Below, one piece after another: positions 46,331-60,499 of a DNA stretch of 64,000 nt. The translations under genes were made by a program, and so were the position numbers. Origin of the DNA: Kitagawia praeruptora. Taxonomy: Eukaryota > Streptophyta > Magnoliopsida > Apiales > Apiaceae. The notes under the pieces were generated by a model. It was not told the origin of the DNA and searched no databases. It saw nothing but the letters and a program-made list of their open reading frames with translations. The DNA lies in the NCBI GenBank assembly GCA_037693485.1, contig CM075345.1:84774001-84838000 (forward strand), in the 5' to 3' direction. The stretch's first letter is position 1. Every line of letters starts with the position of its first letter.

Positions 46331-49287
46331 AAGATTTCCCAGTATTTGATACTTTTATGGAAATATAAATAATGTTTAATAATGGCATTCCTCAAAATGA
46401 ATACTACTCTGTCGCTGGAATCCCTCCGGGTTTCCATGACTATCTATATAACACAAAATACCCACTCCCGGTCTCATATTTAAAGAATACATATCATACG
46501 CCCTTCACTAAGGGTTCTAGCAAAACAATCCTGCTTATAACTGATAATCCATATCTAGTCTATAAGCCAATATCAATTCAGGGAACAAGTATTCCAATAT
46601 ACTTTGAAAACAAACATGCATGCTATGGCATAGGTGTAACAACAATCATATATATATTATCACAACAACAGTTCCAAGGTATTGGAAACTTGCCTGGTAA
46701 TCCTGTAGGGGTAGTGTGCCTCGTGTCAATCCAGTGATCTATAAATAGTCACAATAACCGAGGTCAATCACTTAACATTTCGAAGGTTAAGTATAACTTA
46801 ACTTAAGTCATGTAAGTTTAGTCCAAAACACACCTCGAACCCATCCTTAATGTCGGATCTTTCGTATATCCTACTTAATCATTTATAACCTCGTTCTTTG
46901 CACCAATATGTGGTCTTGATAATTCTTAACAAGTTTCGTGTTTTAGTCGACTCAAAATTCCTCTTTTAATCTAACCAAAATGGGTGGTCAAAATAGTACC
47001 TCTAGAGTTGACTTCCCTGAGAATTACTATTCCGTGCCTCACACTCCAACACTTTTAATAAATCACCGGAAATGTATTTAGTTATGAAACCACTTCCAAA
47101 ATCATCTTTGGTATTTTTAATATTTATCATAAAATTTCCAATCCGAAAACACGGGTCTAGATAGGTGAAATGTATTTTCGAAGTTCAGTCAACGGCGGAT
47201 TTTCACTATTCACACTCTTTTACTAAAACGTTCATAACTCGGTAACCGTTAACTCAAATGACGCACCGTTTTCGCGTACATACTCTAGAGAATGTCTATA
47301 AGGTGGCTAGCTCAAAATCTGACTTTGTTCAGAAGATAAATTTTTCCAGATTTCACTAAAACAGGGCAGGAGCATTCGAATGAATAGTGTTATCTCTGAA
47401 AAGTGGTTTCTTTGCACTTAACCTCGATTCGAACATTTTTACAAAATCGGAAAACGATCCATTTTACTTGTGGTTTTCTCTCACGCCTTCCTTATGACCT
47501 CTAATATTTAATTACCATGATTCGTCACTGACTTAGTCATGTTAAGGGATTCCAATTTCAGTTACGAACTTTCGATTACGGTTTCGAACCACTTTTACGA
47601 ATTTAATCATAACTCCTAAACCGTAAGTCCGTTTCATGCGATCTTTATATCAAAACGAAGCTTATAACATAATCTAGCTTATCATGGCAAAAAGAGAAGC
47701 TAATCAGTGAGTTACATCTACTGTCAAGTTCGTGTTCTTTAGGTTAACGAAATTTCGGCATTACGACGGCTATAAATCGAATATTTACCAAATTCCAAAC
47801 CTCCTAATAATCATGATATCTACTCCAAACAACATATACATGATTTATAACCATGAACTGAGGCCAAGCAATGCCTTTCCGTTCATCTAAGCTATTTTCA
47901 ACATTTATCAAAACCCAATCATAATCATGCTTATAATCATGCTTATAACTTACTAACAACACCACTAAACATAGATCACTCAAGAACATGCTTAAAACTC
48001 GAAGTCAACTAAGGGTTCATGAGGTTTATACCTTCCTTGGAGAGTGATATAGCCTTACTAAGCCTTGTATGGTCCTTGTATAGCCTCCATGAAGCTTGGA
48101 TCATCAACCAAAATCAAGATCCAAAAGTTTTGTTCTTGAAAATCAATATTCACCCTAGGCTTTGATGATTTGTTTGAAAATGGAAACAAAGGAGTTTGGG
48201 CTTGAAATTTTTAGGAGATCATTTATATGAAATGTAAGTATCACCATAAAAGTTTCAAGATCAAATGATGGTTGGAAGTAGGGTTTTGATTTTGGAATTA
48301 AGAGGAAAGCCGAATGGCTTGTTTTGAGAGAGAGTTTGAGTTGCTTGGTTGGTTTCTTTGACAATAATGCATAAAGTGATTTTGCTTGGGATAATATCTT
48401 GCTAGTTGCATTATTAAGGGTGTGATGCAATGGATGATGTATTTGGAGTGGACACATGTTGATGATTTGTGGTAAAATGAGAAGTATAAGCTAAGTAAGT
48501 GGTTTAATCTCTAAGTATGTTGGTTACTTATGTAATCATATGGTTACTAGATATTTTCTAGTAGCTTATGCATGACTCTTGCTCCCTCTGCTTGCTTCTT
48601 TGTCCGTTTATTGCTCAATTCATTGATCGTTCGAGGGAATAACTCATTCGTTTCTAATTAGGGTTTTACCGAAAACCTTCTTAATATTTATAATACCATT
48701 CTCCATCTTTCCTAATACTTCTCAAATTTAAATTCCTTAAATTCCTTTAATAAATCCTTAAGGCTGGTAGTGTCCAGGGAATTCTCGGAGAAAATAAAAG
48801 TGCTGTTTTTCAGAATCTGACAGTCTTTACATACACTTATTTTCCCCTCGAATCACTAATACGAACTCAGAAATTCATTCCGGGTACTTCTATATAGTGT
48901 CGTCTCATAATATTCTTATTTCCATCAAAACACTATTCATCACTTATCCTCTTTTTAGTCCTGGTACTTAGAAAATATCTTTGTGCTTCCTCGAGCGTTC
49001 CTTAACTTTTTCATGGAACCTCCGTGCTTGTAACCGATATCGATCTGGATGACATGAGGGTATCTATTTTTCTCTAGGGAATCTTATCTTAACTTTCTAG
49101 GAGATAGATTATTCTAATCTAAGTTATCACCCAATAGCATCCTTCAGGACATATAACCTTGGAATCTATATCCTTTCATTATTCATTCATTAAAACCAGT
49201 ATTACATTCTAGTTGTAACCACTATTTATTCTTACATCAATACATAATAAAAAGTTTTAATTCTACCCAAAAATCTGGGTTCTTACA

Positions 49288-49306
49288 GTCTCCCCTCCTT
49301 AAAAGG
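49288..49306 (-). other. Polypurine tract
   Basis: On the minus strand AAGGAGGGGAGAC directly precedes the 3' LTR. Confidence 0.88.
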
Positions 49307-49320
49307 ATTCCGTCCCGGAA

Positions 49321-49372
49321 TCTGGTAGAAGACAATTGGGTACTTGTTGGTTATTTCGCTTTCCAATTCTCT
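49321..49372 (-). pseudogene. Chromodomain C-terminal remnant
   Basis: The minus strand reads RELESEITNKYPIVFYQ, matching the TWELExEMxxKYPxLF end of chromovirus integrases, directly upstream of the purine tract. Confidence 0.55.
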
Positions 49373-52300
49373 GGTCGATCCTTACACATTCCAATCTTTC
49401 TAAAGCACATCGTACTGGTGTTACAATACACCCTTTATCCGTTCTACCAATTCTTTGATACTTTCGCACAACACATTATCCGGTATACGCTCTTGTCTGA
49501 TCTTATACTATCAACCTTATTGGTACATGCGGTGACTTCGGTATCACTAACGCGCTACGAACTCCGGAGATAACCTCACTCGTAATTTTGCAATTCCTGA
49601 TCGCTTTAATCTTCGCAATCTCGATGTATATATATTTAGGTGGAAAAAATTTATCGAGAGATCACTGTGATCAATGAACATTTGTTATATTGCATAGCTA
49701 GTACAGAAGGGGGCCAGCATTTAGTACTTGACAAGCAATTAAACAATTAATGGCATTCCACTTAGACTCCTATCACACAGACAGAGAGTCACGTAGTAGT
49801 ACCTCCCCTCCTTAAAGGGTTGTTCTTCTCAATTTAGAAGAAGATAAATAAGGGAGAAGAAAAGGAAAGAATTTCAAAGAACTATATAAGAAAATTTTCA
49901 TGATTGTCAAAAATATCATACTTAGAATTTACCTCTGAACTATAGAGGTTTATTATAGAAGAAAAATAATCGTATTCGTATAAAATACTACTTTTTCATA
50001 ATCTCACATATCACATGTCCTTGCTGCTCTGACCATCATTCTGTGGACCTATACTCTTGTTCGATATTAGTATCACCTACTTTTGGAAAATCCTTCAACC
50101 TCTCAGGTTAAAATCATGGATTTCTCGCTTGACATTATTATTACTGGCATTTCACGCCACGACACTGGCCATTTCATATTCATAATTCTGACACCATCAG
50201 GTTGTCATTCCGATAGCTCATTAGGAAAACCCATTCATCAATCCATTCATAACATTCCTTGCTTCACTTCCATAATTATTTCCCAATCTTTTCTTTATCA
50301 ATCACATCCTTCGTATTATCTAATTCTTATTTACTTTTGTTGTTTATCTCCACCGTCATCTCAGGGTTGAGGCACTCGTTACCTTTATTCAATACGTGTT
50401 ACACGTTTGGGGCCAAATTTTCCTTTGTTCAACCATCTAGATTTCACTTTTTCATTCCATGAGTTTCTTTATTACTCAATCAATCTTTTCCGTATTTCCT
50501 CGAATTTTCCAAACTTAAAAGGAGTCAATTTGTATGTCATTTTATGCTCCTAATTCCAACTTTCTGCTTTGGCCAATACCTTTGCCCTGTAAATTCCATA
50601 CTTTTCTAGCTTCATTATTGGAGCTTCTCATGAGTCCTATCTGACTCTCTTATTGATTTTCAACTCTATTTCCATCTCTATCAGTCACTTGTCTTCATTT
50701 CTACTATAATCATTCTATGAACCATCATAGCCGGATCATTTATTACAAATATCCCGTCGTCTCCAAAATTAAACCATCCGAAATTGACCTGGACGATTTC
50801 TCTAACTTAGATTCAATTCGACATTTCCGCAGTCGTTAACACTTAATTTCTCAAAAGGGTCATCATTGCTTATCATTTACGCAGTGTTTTTAATAGCTAA
50901 ACATATAGGTTTCATAATTGTCAATCCAAGATCCTCTAGGAAAGCAAAATAATCAATATTCCCTATCCATAAGGAACGCTTCCTGAACTTGATGTAGATA
51001 TTACATGAAGCAGATAAAATTGCAGAAGAGCTTCAAGCATCGTAGCTATGCCAAGTTGACGAAATTATCAATCATATTTCTTTAGTAGAAGACTGGAAGC
51101 TAACGGTTTACTTAGTCAATTTCGTACCAGGTCCTGGTTTACCTTGACATAGGACCTCCTAACGCAGGTAGTATGCTTAAGACGACATCAGGAATCGAAT
51201 CTTTACTTAAAATACTCTTATGGTTGATTCTTGCACAATCATTAGAGGGAATGTAAATTCCTCCATCACATTCTGACCTTCAAAGTCTTTCACAATACCA
51301 TTCCGTTTCTTTGGTATGAGCATTCATAATTACTCCTCAATACTTAAAGTGTCGGCCACCTCATTGGCCTTTCCTGATAATAATTTCTTGCAATCAATGT
51401 TTTCTTGATCTATTCAACTCACTTTTTTCTACCTTATTCCCATCACTGTTGGGTGAAAGTATTCTTCCTTAAATTCTACTGAAGGAGAAAATATCCATCA
51501 GTCTTTTTCCATAAGTTATTGCCTTAATCCTTAAATGTGACTTTTATCTCGGCTAATATCCTCGTCAGGTCTAGGATATCTTTTGTCTCAGGTCTTTCTT
51601 GCTTTAAAACAATCTTAACCTTATTGGTTCAATCCATACCTTCTCATGGTTTCTTACATGCCTCATCCGGCATCATTATTATTATGTCATACATTCCCTA
51701 CCAAACTTCCATTTTGAAACTCAGAGTATTACCTTTTTCCTTGTAAGGTTTCTTAGGTCATCCTCATCATTCTTCCTGTATTTTCTAGATACAGGGTGTA
51801 TCAAACATCATTAATCAATTCTATTACAATTCTATCTAAGTACTCTTCGAGACTCCTTTCCACAAATCCTTACAGGTTATTGTCACCTTGGTCGATTCAC
51901 TTATATCGTCTGGATTCACAATGTCTTTATTAGGGGTGATGTTATCCTTTGTGCATCCCCCAGGGTTCGTCTTTCCTCAATTCTATCTTCAAGGAATACT
52001 TATATCCTGTAATTGGCAATCCATTCATATATCCTTAATAAAGGTCTCTTTTCAATCATTCTCATCTTAATCATCTATAGGTAGCTTAATGCTAACTTCT
52101 TCTTATGAATATCGGTCTACATGACCTTCCAAAAGACAAAATATGTCTATCTGCTCTTTCTTACAGGACTTGGTAATGGTAGCAAGGATGTTCTGGAAGA
52201 TATTGGTCGTGTTCAACGTGAATCTCTTAGTGCCTAATGCTCCTTTTGAGGACACTAAGTTTCAGATAACATTTATGCATCATACTGCACCATCTTTGAC

Positions 52301-52593
52301 AATCTTCGCAACTCTTCATTGGTCACTATCTCCAATACTAATACACCAAGGGTATTTATAAAATCCATCATCATGTATCTCAATTCATTTCACATCAAAA
52401 GTTCTTGCAGTTGGCGCTTGGTTAGAAGCAGCCCTGCTTTGTCCTTTCATTGATGGTCTTGTCACTTGATAATCCCTTATGACCTGGCCTCAACTGGCCA
52501 CCCTAAAATATGTGAGTTTAGGGGTCGGCTAATAGCATTACTTTTCTAGCAATTGCTGGCATAGTGCCTTCTACTTTGATACCTTTTGATCTT
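49373..52593 (-). other. Decayed internal region of the minus giant element
   Basis: AT-rich with stops in every frame; integrase sequence is expected here but I cannot recognise it. A second tract like the polypurine tract (minus strand CCCTTTAAGGAGGGGAGGT) lies at about 49800-49818. Confidence 0.6.
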
Positions 52594-52876
52594 GGCTTAA
52601 TGACCTTTTGGCCCTTCAAGTTTGCACACTTATACCCATAAAGCCCTAACGTTTAAACTCGTTCCTTTTTGCCACTCCAACTTCAAAAATGTACCTTTTC
52701 GCCACAAACTGTCGTTTATTCGTTCTCAAAGACGACGGTTTTGTGTCAAAAAGGCGACGGTTTTGTGGCTAAAAGGTACATTTCTGAAGTTGGAGTGGCA
52801 AAAAGGAACGAGTTTAAACATTAGGGCTTTAAGGGTATAAGTGTGCAAACTTGAAGGGCCAAAAGGTCATTAAGCC
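52594..52876. mobile_element. Mutator-type MITE, 283 bp, long terminal inverted repeats
   Basis: GGCTTAATGACC at 52594 and GGTCATTAAGCC ending 52876 are the tips of inverted repeats of about 112 bp, which make almost the whole element a hairpin. A 9-bp duplication TTTGATCTT flanks it (52585-52593 and 52877-52885). It encodes nothing; the open frame through it is an effect of the repeat. The long inverted repeats and 9-bp duplication fit MULE-mobilised elements. Confidence 0.9.
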
Positions 52877-53548
52877 TTTGATCTTTTCAAAACTTTACTC
52901 CATATAAGTCTCAATCGACTTCTCGGTACCGTCTCCGGTCACCTTTCCTTTTTCTTTTATTCTTTTAGTTACTCTTATTAATTTCACGTGCCACAAAAGC
53001 TTAACATTTCTGGCATAACAACCTTTTCATTTAAGTTAATCCCGAACTTTCTTAGTCCGGCTTGTTTCTTAATTACATTTCCCTTTTTCCGTCCAATCTC
53101 AACTTCATAATTTGTCTCTATAATCAATCGTAATAAGTGGGGTCTGTCCACAAGCCCGTATAGCGGCTACCTTACCCAATCCATAGGGTTCGCCCCAGTT
53201 TCCACTCTCTTTAATGATGTATTCAAATAATCAGAAAGACAAGGTTTGCCAAATTTTGTCAAATTCCTTTCCAGGATTAAGGAAATTTTAGGCAATCTAT
53301 CCACCCACTGGTGATACTAAGAAGATCCATTTCGATACCCGAAGAATATTTCTAGGAACATCCAAGCGGGTGGAACCATAAACAGTTGTATTAACGAAAT
53401 GATTGACATTGACTTGGGAGTTTAATCATTGAAAAGAAACCAAATATGTATACCTCCCCTAGAAGGGAAATCAAAATTCCCAAACTAAAACAGGCCACAT
53501 CTTCCCTATACATATTCGTCCTAATAGGCGATACTACCGAATACCGGT
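52877..53548 (-). other. Decayed internal region shared with the plus giant element
   Basis: About 53150-53480 matches 21471-21800 in reverse complement. No coding frame remains. Confidence 0.65.
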
Positions 53549-53990
53549 CTAACTAACAACTAGCTTCAGAAGGAACACTATCGTCGGAGTTAGTCGTTCC
53601 ACAACAATTGCACTACCAAGGCCATCCGAATCTGATGAACCGTGCTGTCCAAATGTATTCGAAATTACGCTGTCGTGCTGCATAAGCACAGAACCTATAC
53701 ATGCATGAGTTGTATCATAATATATCCCAAAGTTTCCTTCTTCCATTAGGCAATGCCAACCCTGGTCGTCACCAACTTTATCTTTAGCTCCAGGAAGATC
53801 TTCTCACGTTTATCTTATCTATTCAAACTTTTAGTCTTACAATAAGTCAAGTTATGGGACTACACTCTCTGTAAAGTCCTAAGCAATTCTCTGGTAATAC
53901 CTTGTGAATCTTATGAAATTTCTCCCCTTTTCCGGTGTGGTTGGCCTTTCTCCCTTTGAAACTGTCTTTAATTTGACGGGGTCAACCAAC
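53549..53990 (-). pseudogene. Reverse transcriptase/RNase H junction remnant
   Basis: Minus-strand pieces such as KTVSKGERPTTPEKG and FTRYYQR match the segment before RNase H in gypsy elements. After a frameshift, EEGNFGIYYDTTHACIGSVL matches the RNase H start (YSDASHKGLGCVL in relatives). The first catalytic Asp is kept. Frames are broken on both sides. Confidence 0.75.
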
Positions 53991-55204
53991 ACTACTCACT
54001 ATTGATCATATGTCCTAGTTAACTAGACTTCATTTTGCCAGACTCTTACTTCGAGAACTTGGCATACACTCATTCCTTCAGGCTTCATCTGAAAAAAAAA
54101 ATCTCAATTACCTTTTAACCACTGATCGCTTTACTTCATCCATTTACGATTCAGTGTCGGATTAACTTAAGATAACTACATTAATCCATTCAAGGAAAAG
54201 AAAGACTTTAATATTCCTTTGAATCACATGCGGCTAATGTTTCTGGTTAATCATTCCACTGAATTGAACTAAACTTATGCTTGGTTCCTAACGATAGCCT
54301 CATTACTAGTTTATCATAGACTCAATGGCCTTCTCCTCTTGTAGGTTCTGAGATCATTGTCTCGCTTACTACTTCCTTATATACTTTATCCAATCATGCC
54401 ATCACCTTCCAATGTCTTTATTTTCTCAGTTGAACCATTCGTAAAATGGACATTTCCTTGAATAAAATCACCTTAACACTCTCAATTTGGTTTCATAAAT
54501 TAAAACCTATGAAATCTGTCTTCTCATGGCGAATTACCATTGACAATATTCACACTAATCCATTTATCTGAAGATATGGCACTTGCCACCTATGTCTTAA
54601 CTATTCCTAGGGGCTCTGTTCCCCGTCCTATATCAAATCATGCATCATTCTAACTCCTTTCTCATTAATCTGAAAGTCTCCAAGGATTCTTATCTATCCT
54701 TACATAAGATCTTGAGTAATTCCTCAAATCCATCTTACCTGCGGGTACTTCATCCGGTAGTCTTGCTATGAATCCAATACGCATCTTTAGTTCTCTTAAT
54801 AACATCTCAGTTCTTTACGCTCACTTTTCTGAGCACTATACCTTATCTCTTACAGTCTTTCTGGCTACAGCCCTTATTCCCTCAAGGGTAAATTCCTTAT
54901 TCCTAACAGGATTCTTTTAGCTGAAACCTCTTTCTGGTTCTCTGTAGAGTACTCCATCGAATCCACCATTCGATCGTTAGCATATAATCAAGCATCATCG
55001 CGCTGCTGCTCGTATGCCTCAAGGTCTGTCGCCTTACTAGTCGGTACGAGAACGAGCTAAGTTACTATCATGATACTTAATAGTTCCCATAAGGGTTTTA
55101 TATGTCAGCACTACATTAAGTAGTCCGACTATGAACTTGGCAAGTGTTCTTATTATCTTAGTGAATTTATTGTTTTAACGTCGCATCATCTCTGGGATTT
55201 ATAA
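53991..55204 (-). other. Decayed region between RT remnant and primer binding site
   Basis: Expected to hold gag and protease, but no zinc knuckle or long frame is seen. Confidence 0.6.
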
Positions 55205-55210
55205 CGCTCT

Positions 55211-55221
55211 CTCTGATACCA
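55211..55221 (-). other. Primer binding site (initiator tRNA-Met type)
   Basis: The minus strand reads TGGTATCAGAG four bases after the LTR end, with the same GAAA spacer as in the plus element. Confidence 0.85.
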
Positions 55222-55225
55222 TTTC

Positions 55226-58200
55226 TGTAACACCCCCAGATCCGGGGTCGGGGATCTGGTCATTACGGTCTCAATATCCATCCACAAAACCAACATAATA
55301 TAATTTACAACCTTGTGACCCACACAACAACATAAAACACACCCATTATAGTCCCAGAGATGAAATCAGAGTAACCATCAATATTATTAATCACAAGTTT
55401 GAGTTCTTACAACCCAAAAGAATTACAATTAACCAGTACATACTCTTTGCCATCCATTTGTATATGCCATATAATAAATACATTTGATGCTCAATTGCTA
55501 ACACCTAGCCTACCAGTAGCTGCATCCTCAGCAATGGTAGCTAAGAGCTCAGCGGTTTATCTTCTGACGGCTGACATCTGCTTACGCTGATTACGCCTTG
55601 CGCGGCCATCTGATCTAGCTGTTGTTGTGATATAAATAAATAAAGCAAGGGTGAGCAATAGCCCACCAAAATATAATTGAACAGTGACAATGTATAACAG
55701 TCCAAAATATCTTTGAAACCATATGCCATGCATTAACGAACGTAGTACCAATATAAGGTATGAGATGAAGTTACAAGGTAACTTAAAATATAATTGTTCC
55801 GAAGAAATATCTGCTATGCCAAAGATAAGCAAGATATTATCAAATTTTAATAATAGAGGAACTTGCAGGAAGAATATTGCAATTCCAGTTCAAACACTAT
55901 TCAAACCTGCCAACAATGGTAATGTTGCAGGAAATTTTCAACATTTAGAGATGAACTAATACTGGAGTTTGACGCGCCAGGAGACATAGCATTTACACGA
56001 TGATCAGTCGCATGTTATGCTCCCCACCTCTTGTTCTCTACATGTAGAAGGAAGCACCGACGGATTTACTTGTCTACCGCCCTCTGGAACCCCCCGGCCA
56101 ACGGTTGGGCCATTTGTTGGACCGGCGCCACTGGGTCACTTACGCATCTCCTAGTTCACTTCACATCCATAACTTTGAAACGTAAAGTTCCTCCCCCTTT
56201 CCCCAAGTATTTTACTTGTTGATAGGACTCCACAAAGTAGTCGTATCTAGTTGGAAAGGAAAGTTCACCAATATTTCCCAAGCTGATGCTTGTTAATGGA
56301 TATAAACTTGTTCCATCAATTCTTACCCCTCGAGCGTTGAGGAGGTAACCAAACAGATTCATATCGATGTTTGAAAGAATCAAGATATGAGTGACAAGAT
56401 AGTTTAGCAAGTATAGGACCGGGCAGTCCAATAAATAACATCTTTCAAGTGAGGTCCCCTTATATACGTTTGGAAGTTGAGCGAGTATTTAAATCTTCTT
56501 TAAGATAGATTTAAATGGAAATAAAGTTTGGGAACCTCCCCTTGATATAAATAGTCATAAGATACTCCGAAATATTTTACACCATATCTGAAGGTGAAGG
56601 ATAATCTTTGAATAATATGAATCATTATAAAAAGAACTTAAAGAATTTAAATAAATAATCCAAGAATATTTATTAAATCCATAATAATTAAGGAATATGA
56701 TTAAATCATAATATTGCTCGTAAGTAATCCTCGAATAAATATATAGAATCATTTGCTAAATAACTCTCCTCTTTAAATGAATATTCAGCATAATATTCAT
56801 TAATTAAATAATCTCAAATAAATATTTAAAATAATATTCACTAAATAAATCAAACCTTAAATGAATATTTGAAAATAATATTCATTTAATAAATAATATT
56901 CTAAATGAATAGCCAAATAATATTCTTAGTAATCAAAACTTTAAAGGAATATTCGAAGCAATATTCCTTAAGTAAATAGAACTTCAAATGAATGTTTTAA
57001 CATAATATTCATCAAGTACGTAAAATCTTAAATGAATATTCAAAATAATATTCATTTAATAAATCAATTCCAAATGAATATTCAATTGATATTCATTAAA
57101 CAAATAATATTCTAAATGAATATCCAAATAATATTCTTTTAATAAATAATATTCTAAATAAATATCCAAATGATATTCATTTAGTAATCAAAACCTTAAT
57201 ACTCGAAATAATATTCCTTGAGTAAATAGAACTTCCAAAGAATACTTTTGAAATAATATTTATCAATTACATAAAACTTAAATGAATATCCGAAAGTGAT
57301 ATTCATTTAATGAATAAAATTCCAAATGAATATCAAAGTAATTATTCATTAATAATCAAACTCTAATGAATATTCAAAAATAATATTCATTTAATATTTC
57401 TCGACGGAAATAATACTCAAATAACATTTCTCGAAAGATTTCCAAGTATTTGATACTTTTATGGAAATATAAATAATGTTTAATAATGGCATTCCTCAAA
57501 ATGAATACTACTCTGTCGCTGGAATCCCTCCGGGTTTCCATGACTATCTATATAACACAAAATACCGACTCCCGGTCTCATATTTAAAGAATACATATCA
57601 TACGCCCTTCACTAGGGGTTCTAGCAAAACAATCCTGCTTATAACTGATAATCCATATCTAGTCTATAAGCCAATATCAATTCAGGGAACAAGTATTCCA
57701 ATATACTTTGAAAACAAACATGCATGCTATGGCATAGGTGTAACAACAATCATATATATATATTATCACAACAACAGTTCCAAGGTATTGGAAACTTGCC
57801 TGGTAATCCTGTAGGGGTAGTGTGCCTCATGTCAATCCAGTGATCTATAAATAGTCACAATAACCGAGGTCAATCACTTAACATTTCGAAGGTTAAGTAT
57901 AACTTAACTTAAGTCATGTAAGTTTAGTCCAAAACACACCTCGAACCCATCCTTAATGTCGGATCTTTCGTATATCCTACTTAATCATTTATAACCTCGT
58001 TCTTTGCACCAATATGTGGTCTTGATAATTCTTAACAAGTTTCGTGTTTTAGTCGACTCAAAATTCCTCTTTTAATCTAACCAAAATGGGTGGTCAAAAT
58101 AGTACCTCTAGAGTTGACTTCCCTGAGAATTACTATTCCGTGCCTCACACTCCAACACTTTTAATAAATCACCGGAAATGTATTTAGTTATGAAACCACT

Positions 58201-60393
58201 TCCAAAATCATCTTTGGTATTTTTAATATTTATCATAAAATTTCCAATCCGAAAACACGGGTCTAGATAGGTGAAATGTATTTTCGAAGTTCAGTCAACG
58301 GCGGATTTTCACTATTCACACTCTTTTACTAAAACGTTCATAACTCGGTAACCGTTAACTCAAATGACGCACCGTTTTCGCGTACATACTATAGAGAATG
58401 TCTATAAGGTGGCTAGCTCAAAATCTAACTTTGTTCAGAAGATAAATTTTTCCAGATTTTACTAAAACAGGGCAGGAGCATTCGAATGAATAGTGTTATC
58501 TCTGAAAAGTGGTTTCTTTGCACTTAACCTCGATTCGAACATTTTTACAAAATCGGAAAACGATCCATTTTACTTGTAGTTTTCTCTCACGCCTTCCTTA
58601 TGACCTCTAATATTTAATTACCATGATTCGTCACTGACTTAGTCATGTTAAGGGATTCCAATTTCAGTTACGAACTTTCGATTACGGTTTCGAACCACTT
58701 TTACGAATTTAATCATAACTCCTAAACCGTAAGTCCGTTTCATGCGATCTTTATATCAAAACGAAGCTTATAACATAATCTAGCTTATCATGGCAAAAAG
58801 AGAAGCTAATCAGTGAGTTACATCTACTGTCAAGTTCGTGTTCTTTAGGTTAACGAAATTTCGGCATTACGACGGCTATAAATCGAATATTTACCAAATT
58901 CCAAACCTCCTAATAATCATGATATCTACTCCAAACAACATATACATGATTTATAACCATGAACTGAGGCCAAGCAATGCCTTTCCGTTCATCTAAGCTA
59001 TTTTCAACATTTATCAAAACCCAATCATAATCATGCTTATAATCATGCTTATAACTTACTAACAACACCACTAAACATAGATCACTCAAGAACATGCTTA
59101 AAACTCAAAGTCAACTAAGGGTTCATGAGGTTTATACCTTCCTTGGAGAGTGATATAGCCTTACTAAGCCTTGTATGGTCCTTGTATAGTCTCCATGAAG
59201 CTTGGATCATCAACCAAAATCAAGATCCAAAAGTTTTGTTCTTGAAAATCACTATTCACCCTAGGCTTTGATGATTTGTTTGAAAATGGAAACAAAGGAG
59301 TTTGGGCTTGAAATTTTTAGGAGATCATTTATATGAAATGTAAGTATCACCATAAAAGTTTCAAGATCAAATGATGGTTGGAAGTAGGGTTTTGATTTTG
59401 GAATTAAGAGGAAAGCCGAATGGCTTGTTTTGAGAGAGAGTTTGAGTTGCTTGGTTGGTTTCTTTGACAATAATGCATAAAGTGATTTTGCTTGGGATAA
59501 TATCTTGCTAGTTGCATTATTAAGGGTGTGATGCAATGGATGATGTATTTGGAGTGGACACATGTTGATGATTTGTGGTAAAATGAGAAGTATAAGCTAA
59601 GTAAGTGGTTTAATCTCTAAGTATGTTGGTTACTTATGTAATCATATGGTTACTAGATATTTTCTAGTAGCTTATGCATGACTCTTGCTCCCTCTGCTTG
59701 CTTCTTTGTCCGTTTATTGCTCAATTCATTGATCGTTCGAGGGAATAACTCATTCGTTTCTAATTAGGGTTTTACCGAAAACCTTCTTAATATTTATAAT
59801 ACCATTCTCCATCTTTCCTAATACTTCTCGAATTTAAATTCCTTAAATTCCTTTAATAAATCCTTATGGCTGGTAGTGTCCAGGGAATTCTCGGAGAAAA
59901 TAAAAGTGCTGTTTTTCAGAATCTGACAGTCTTTACATACAATTATTTTCCCCTCGGATCACTAATACGAACTCAGAAATTCATTCCGGGTACTTCTATA
60001 TAGTGTCGTCTCATAATATTCTTATTTCCATCAAAACACTATTCATCACTTATCCGCTTTTTAGTCCTGGTACTTAGAAAATATCTTTGTGCTTCCTCGA
60101 GCGTTCCTTAACTTTTTCATGGAACCTCCGTGCTTGTAACCGATATCGATCTGGATGACATGAGGGTATCTATTTTTCTCTAGGGAATCTTATCTTAACT
60201 TTCTAGGAGATAGATTATTCTAATCTAAGTTATCACCCAATAGCATCCTTCAGGACATATAACCTTGGAATCTATATCCTTTCATTATTCATTCATTAAA
60301 ACCAGTATTACATTCTAGTTGTAACCACTATTTATTCTTACATCAATACATAATAAAAAGTTTTAATTCTACCCAAAAATCTGGGTTCTTACA
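55226..60393 (-). repeat. 5' LTR of the minus-strand giant element
   Basis: Pair of 44122-49287 with the same internal modules and only scattered differences. Confidence 0.93.
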
Positions 60394-60499
60394 CTGTTCT
60401 TCAAAGAATTAAATCAGAGAAGGAAACATGAAAACTAATTAAAGTAATCACATAAGTAACAAGTTCTTTAACAATGGCCACAAATTAAAATAAGAAACA

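Larger units (their letters stand above)
44122..49287 (-). repeat. 3' LTR of the minus-strand giant element
   Basis: Near-identical to 55226-60393. From the plus-strand left it contains the terminal hairpin (44132-44155), the GGGCGGTAGACAAG block (about 44930-45010), stem-loops (45100-45188), the palindrome array (about 45640-46330) and splice-like sites (46694-46740; 48030-48031). Confidence 0.93.
44122..60393 (-). mobile_element. Complete Ty3/gypsy element with giant 5.17 kb LTRs, minus strand
   Basis: The element is 16,272 bp, flanked by CTGTT at 44117-44121 and 60394-60398. LTRs are 44122-49287 (5166 bp) and 55226-60393 (5168 bp), with 5938 bp between them including a MITE. Read on the minus strand they start TGTAAGAACCC and end GGTGTTACA. 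The primer binding site is at the right, the purine tract at the left. It is a diverged relative of the plus-strand giant element. Confidence 0.93.

Noticed and set aside
46372..46737. 121-codon frame in the minus giant LTR
   Set aside because: Its counterpart at 57476 is frame-shifted by a TA-tract length change and it spans the splice-like sites on the other strand; no domain.
52622..52840. 72-codon frame
   Set aside because: Runs through the MITE hairpin; both ends of the peptide are reverse-complement images of each other.
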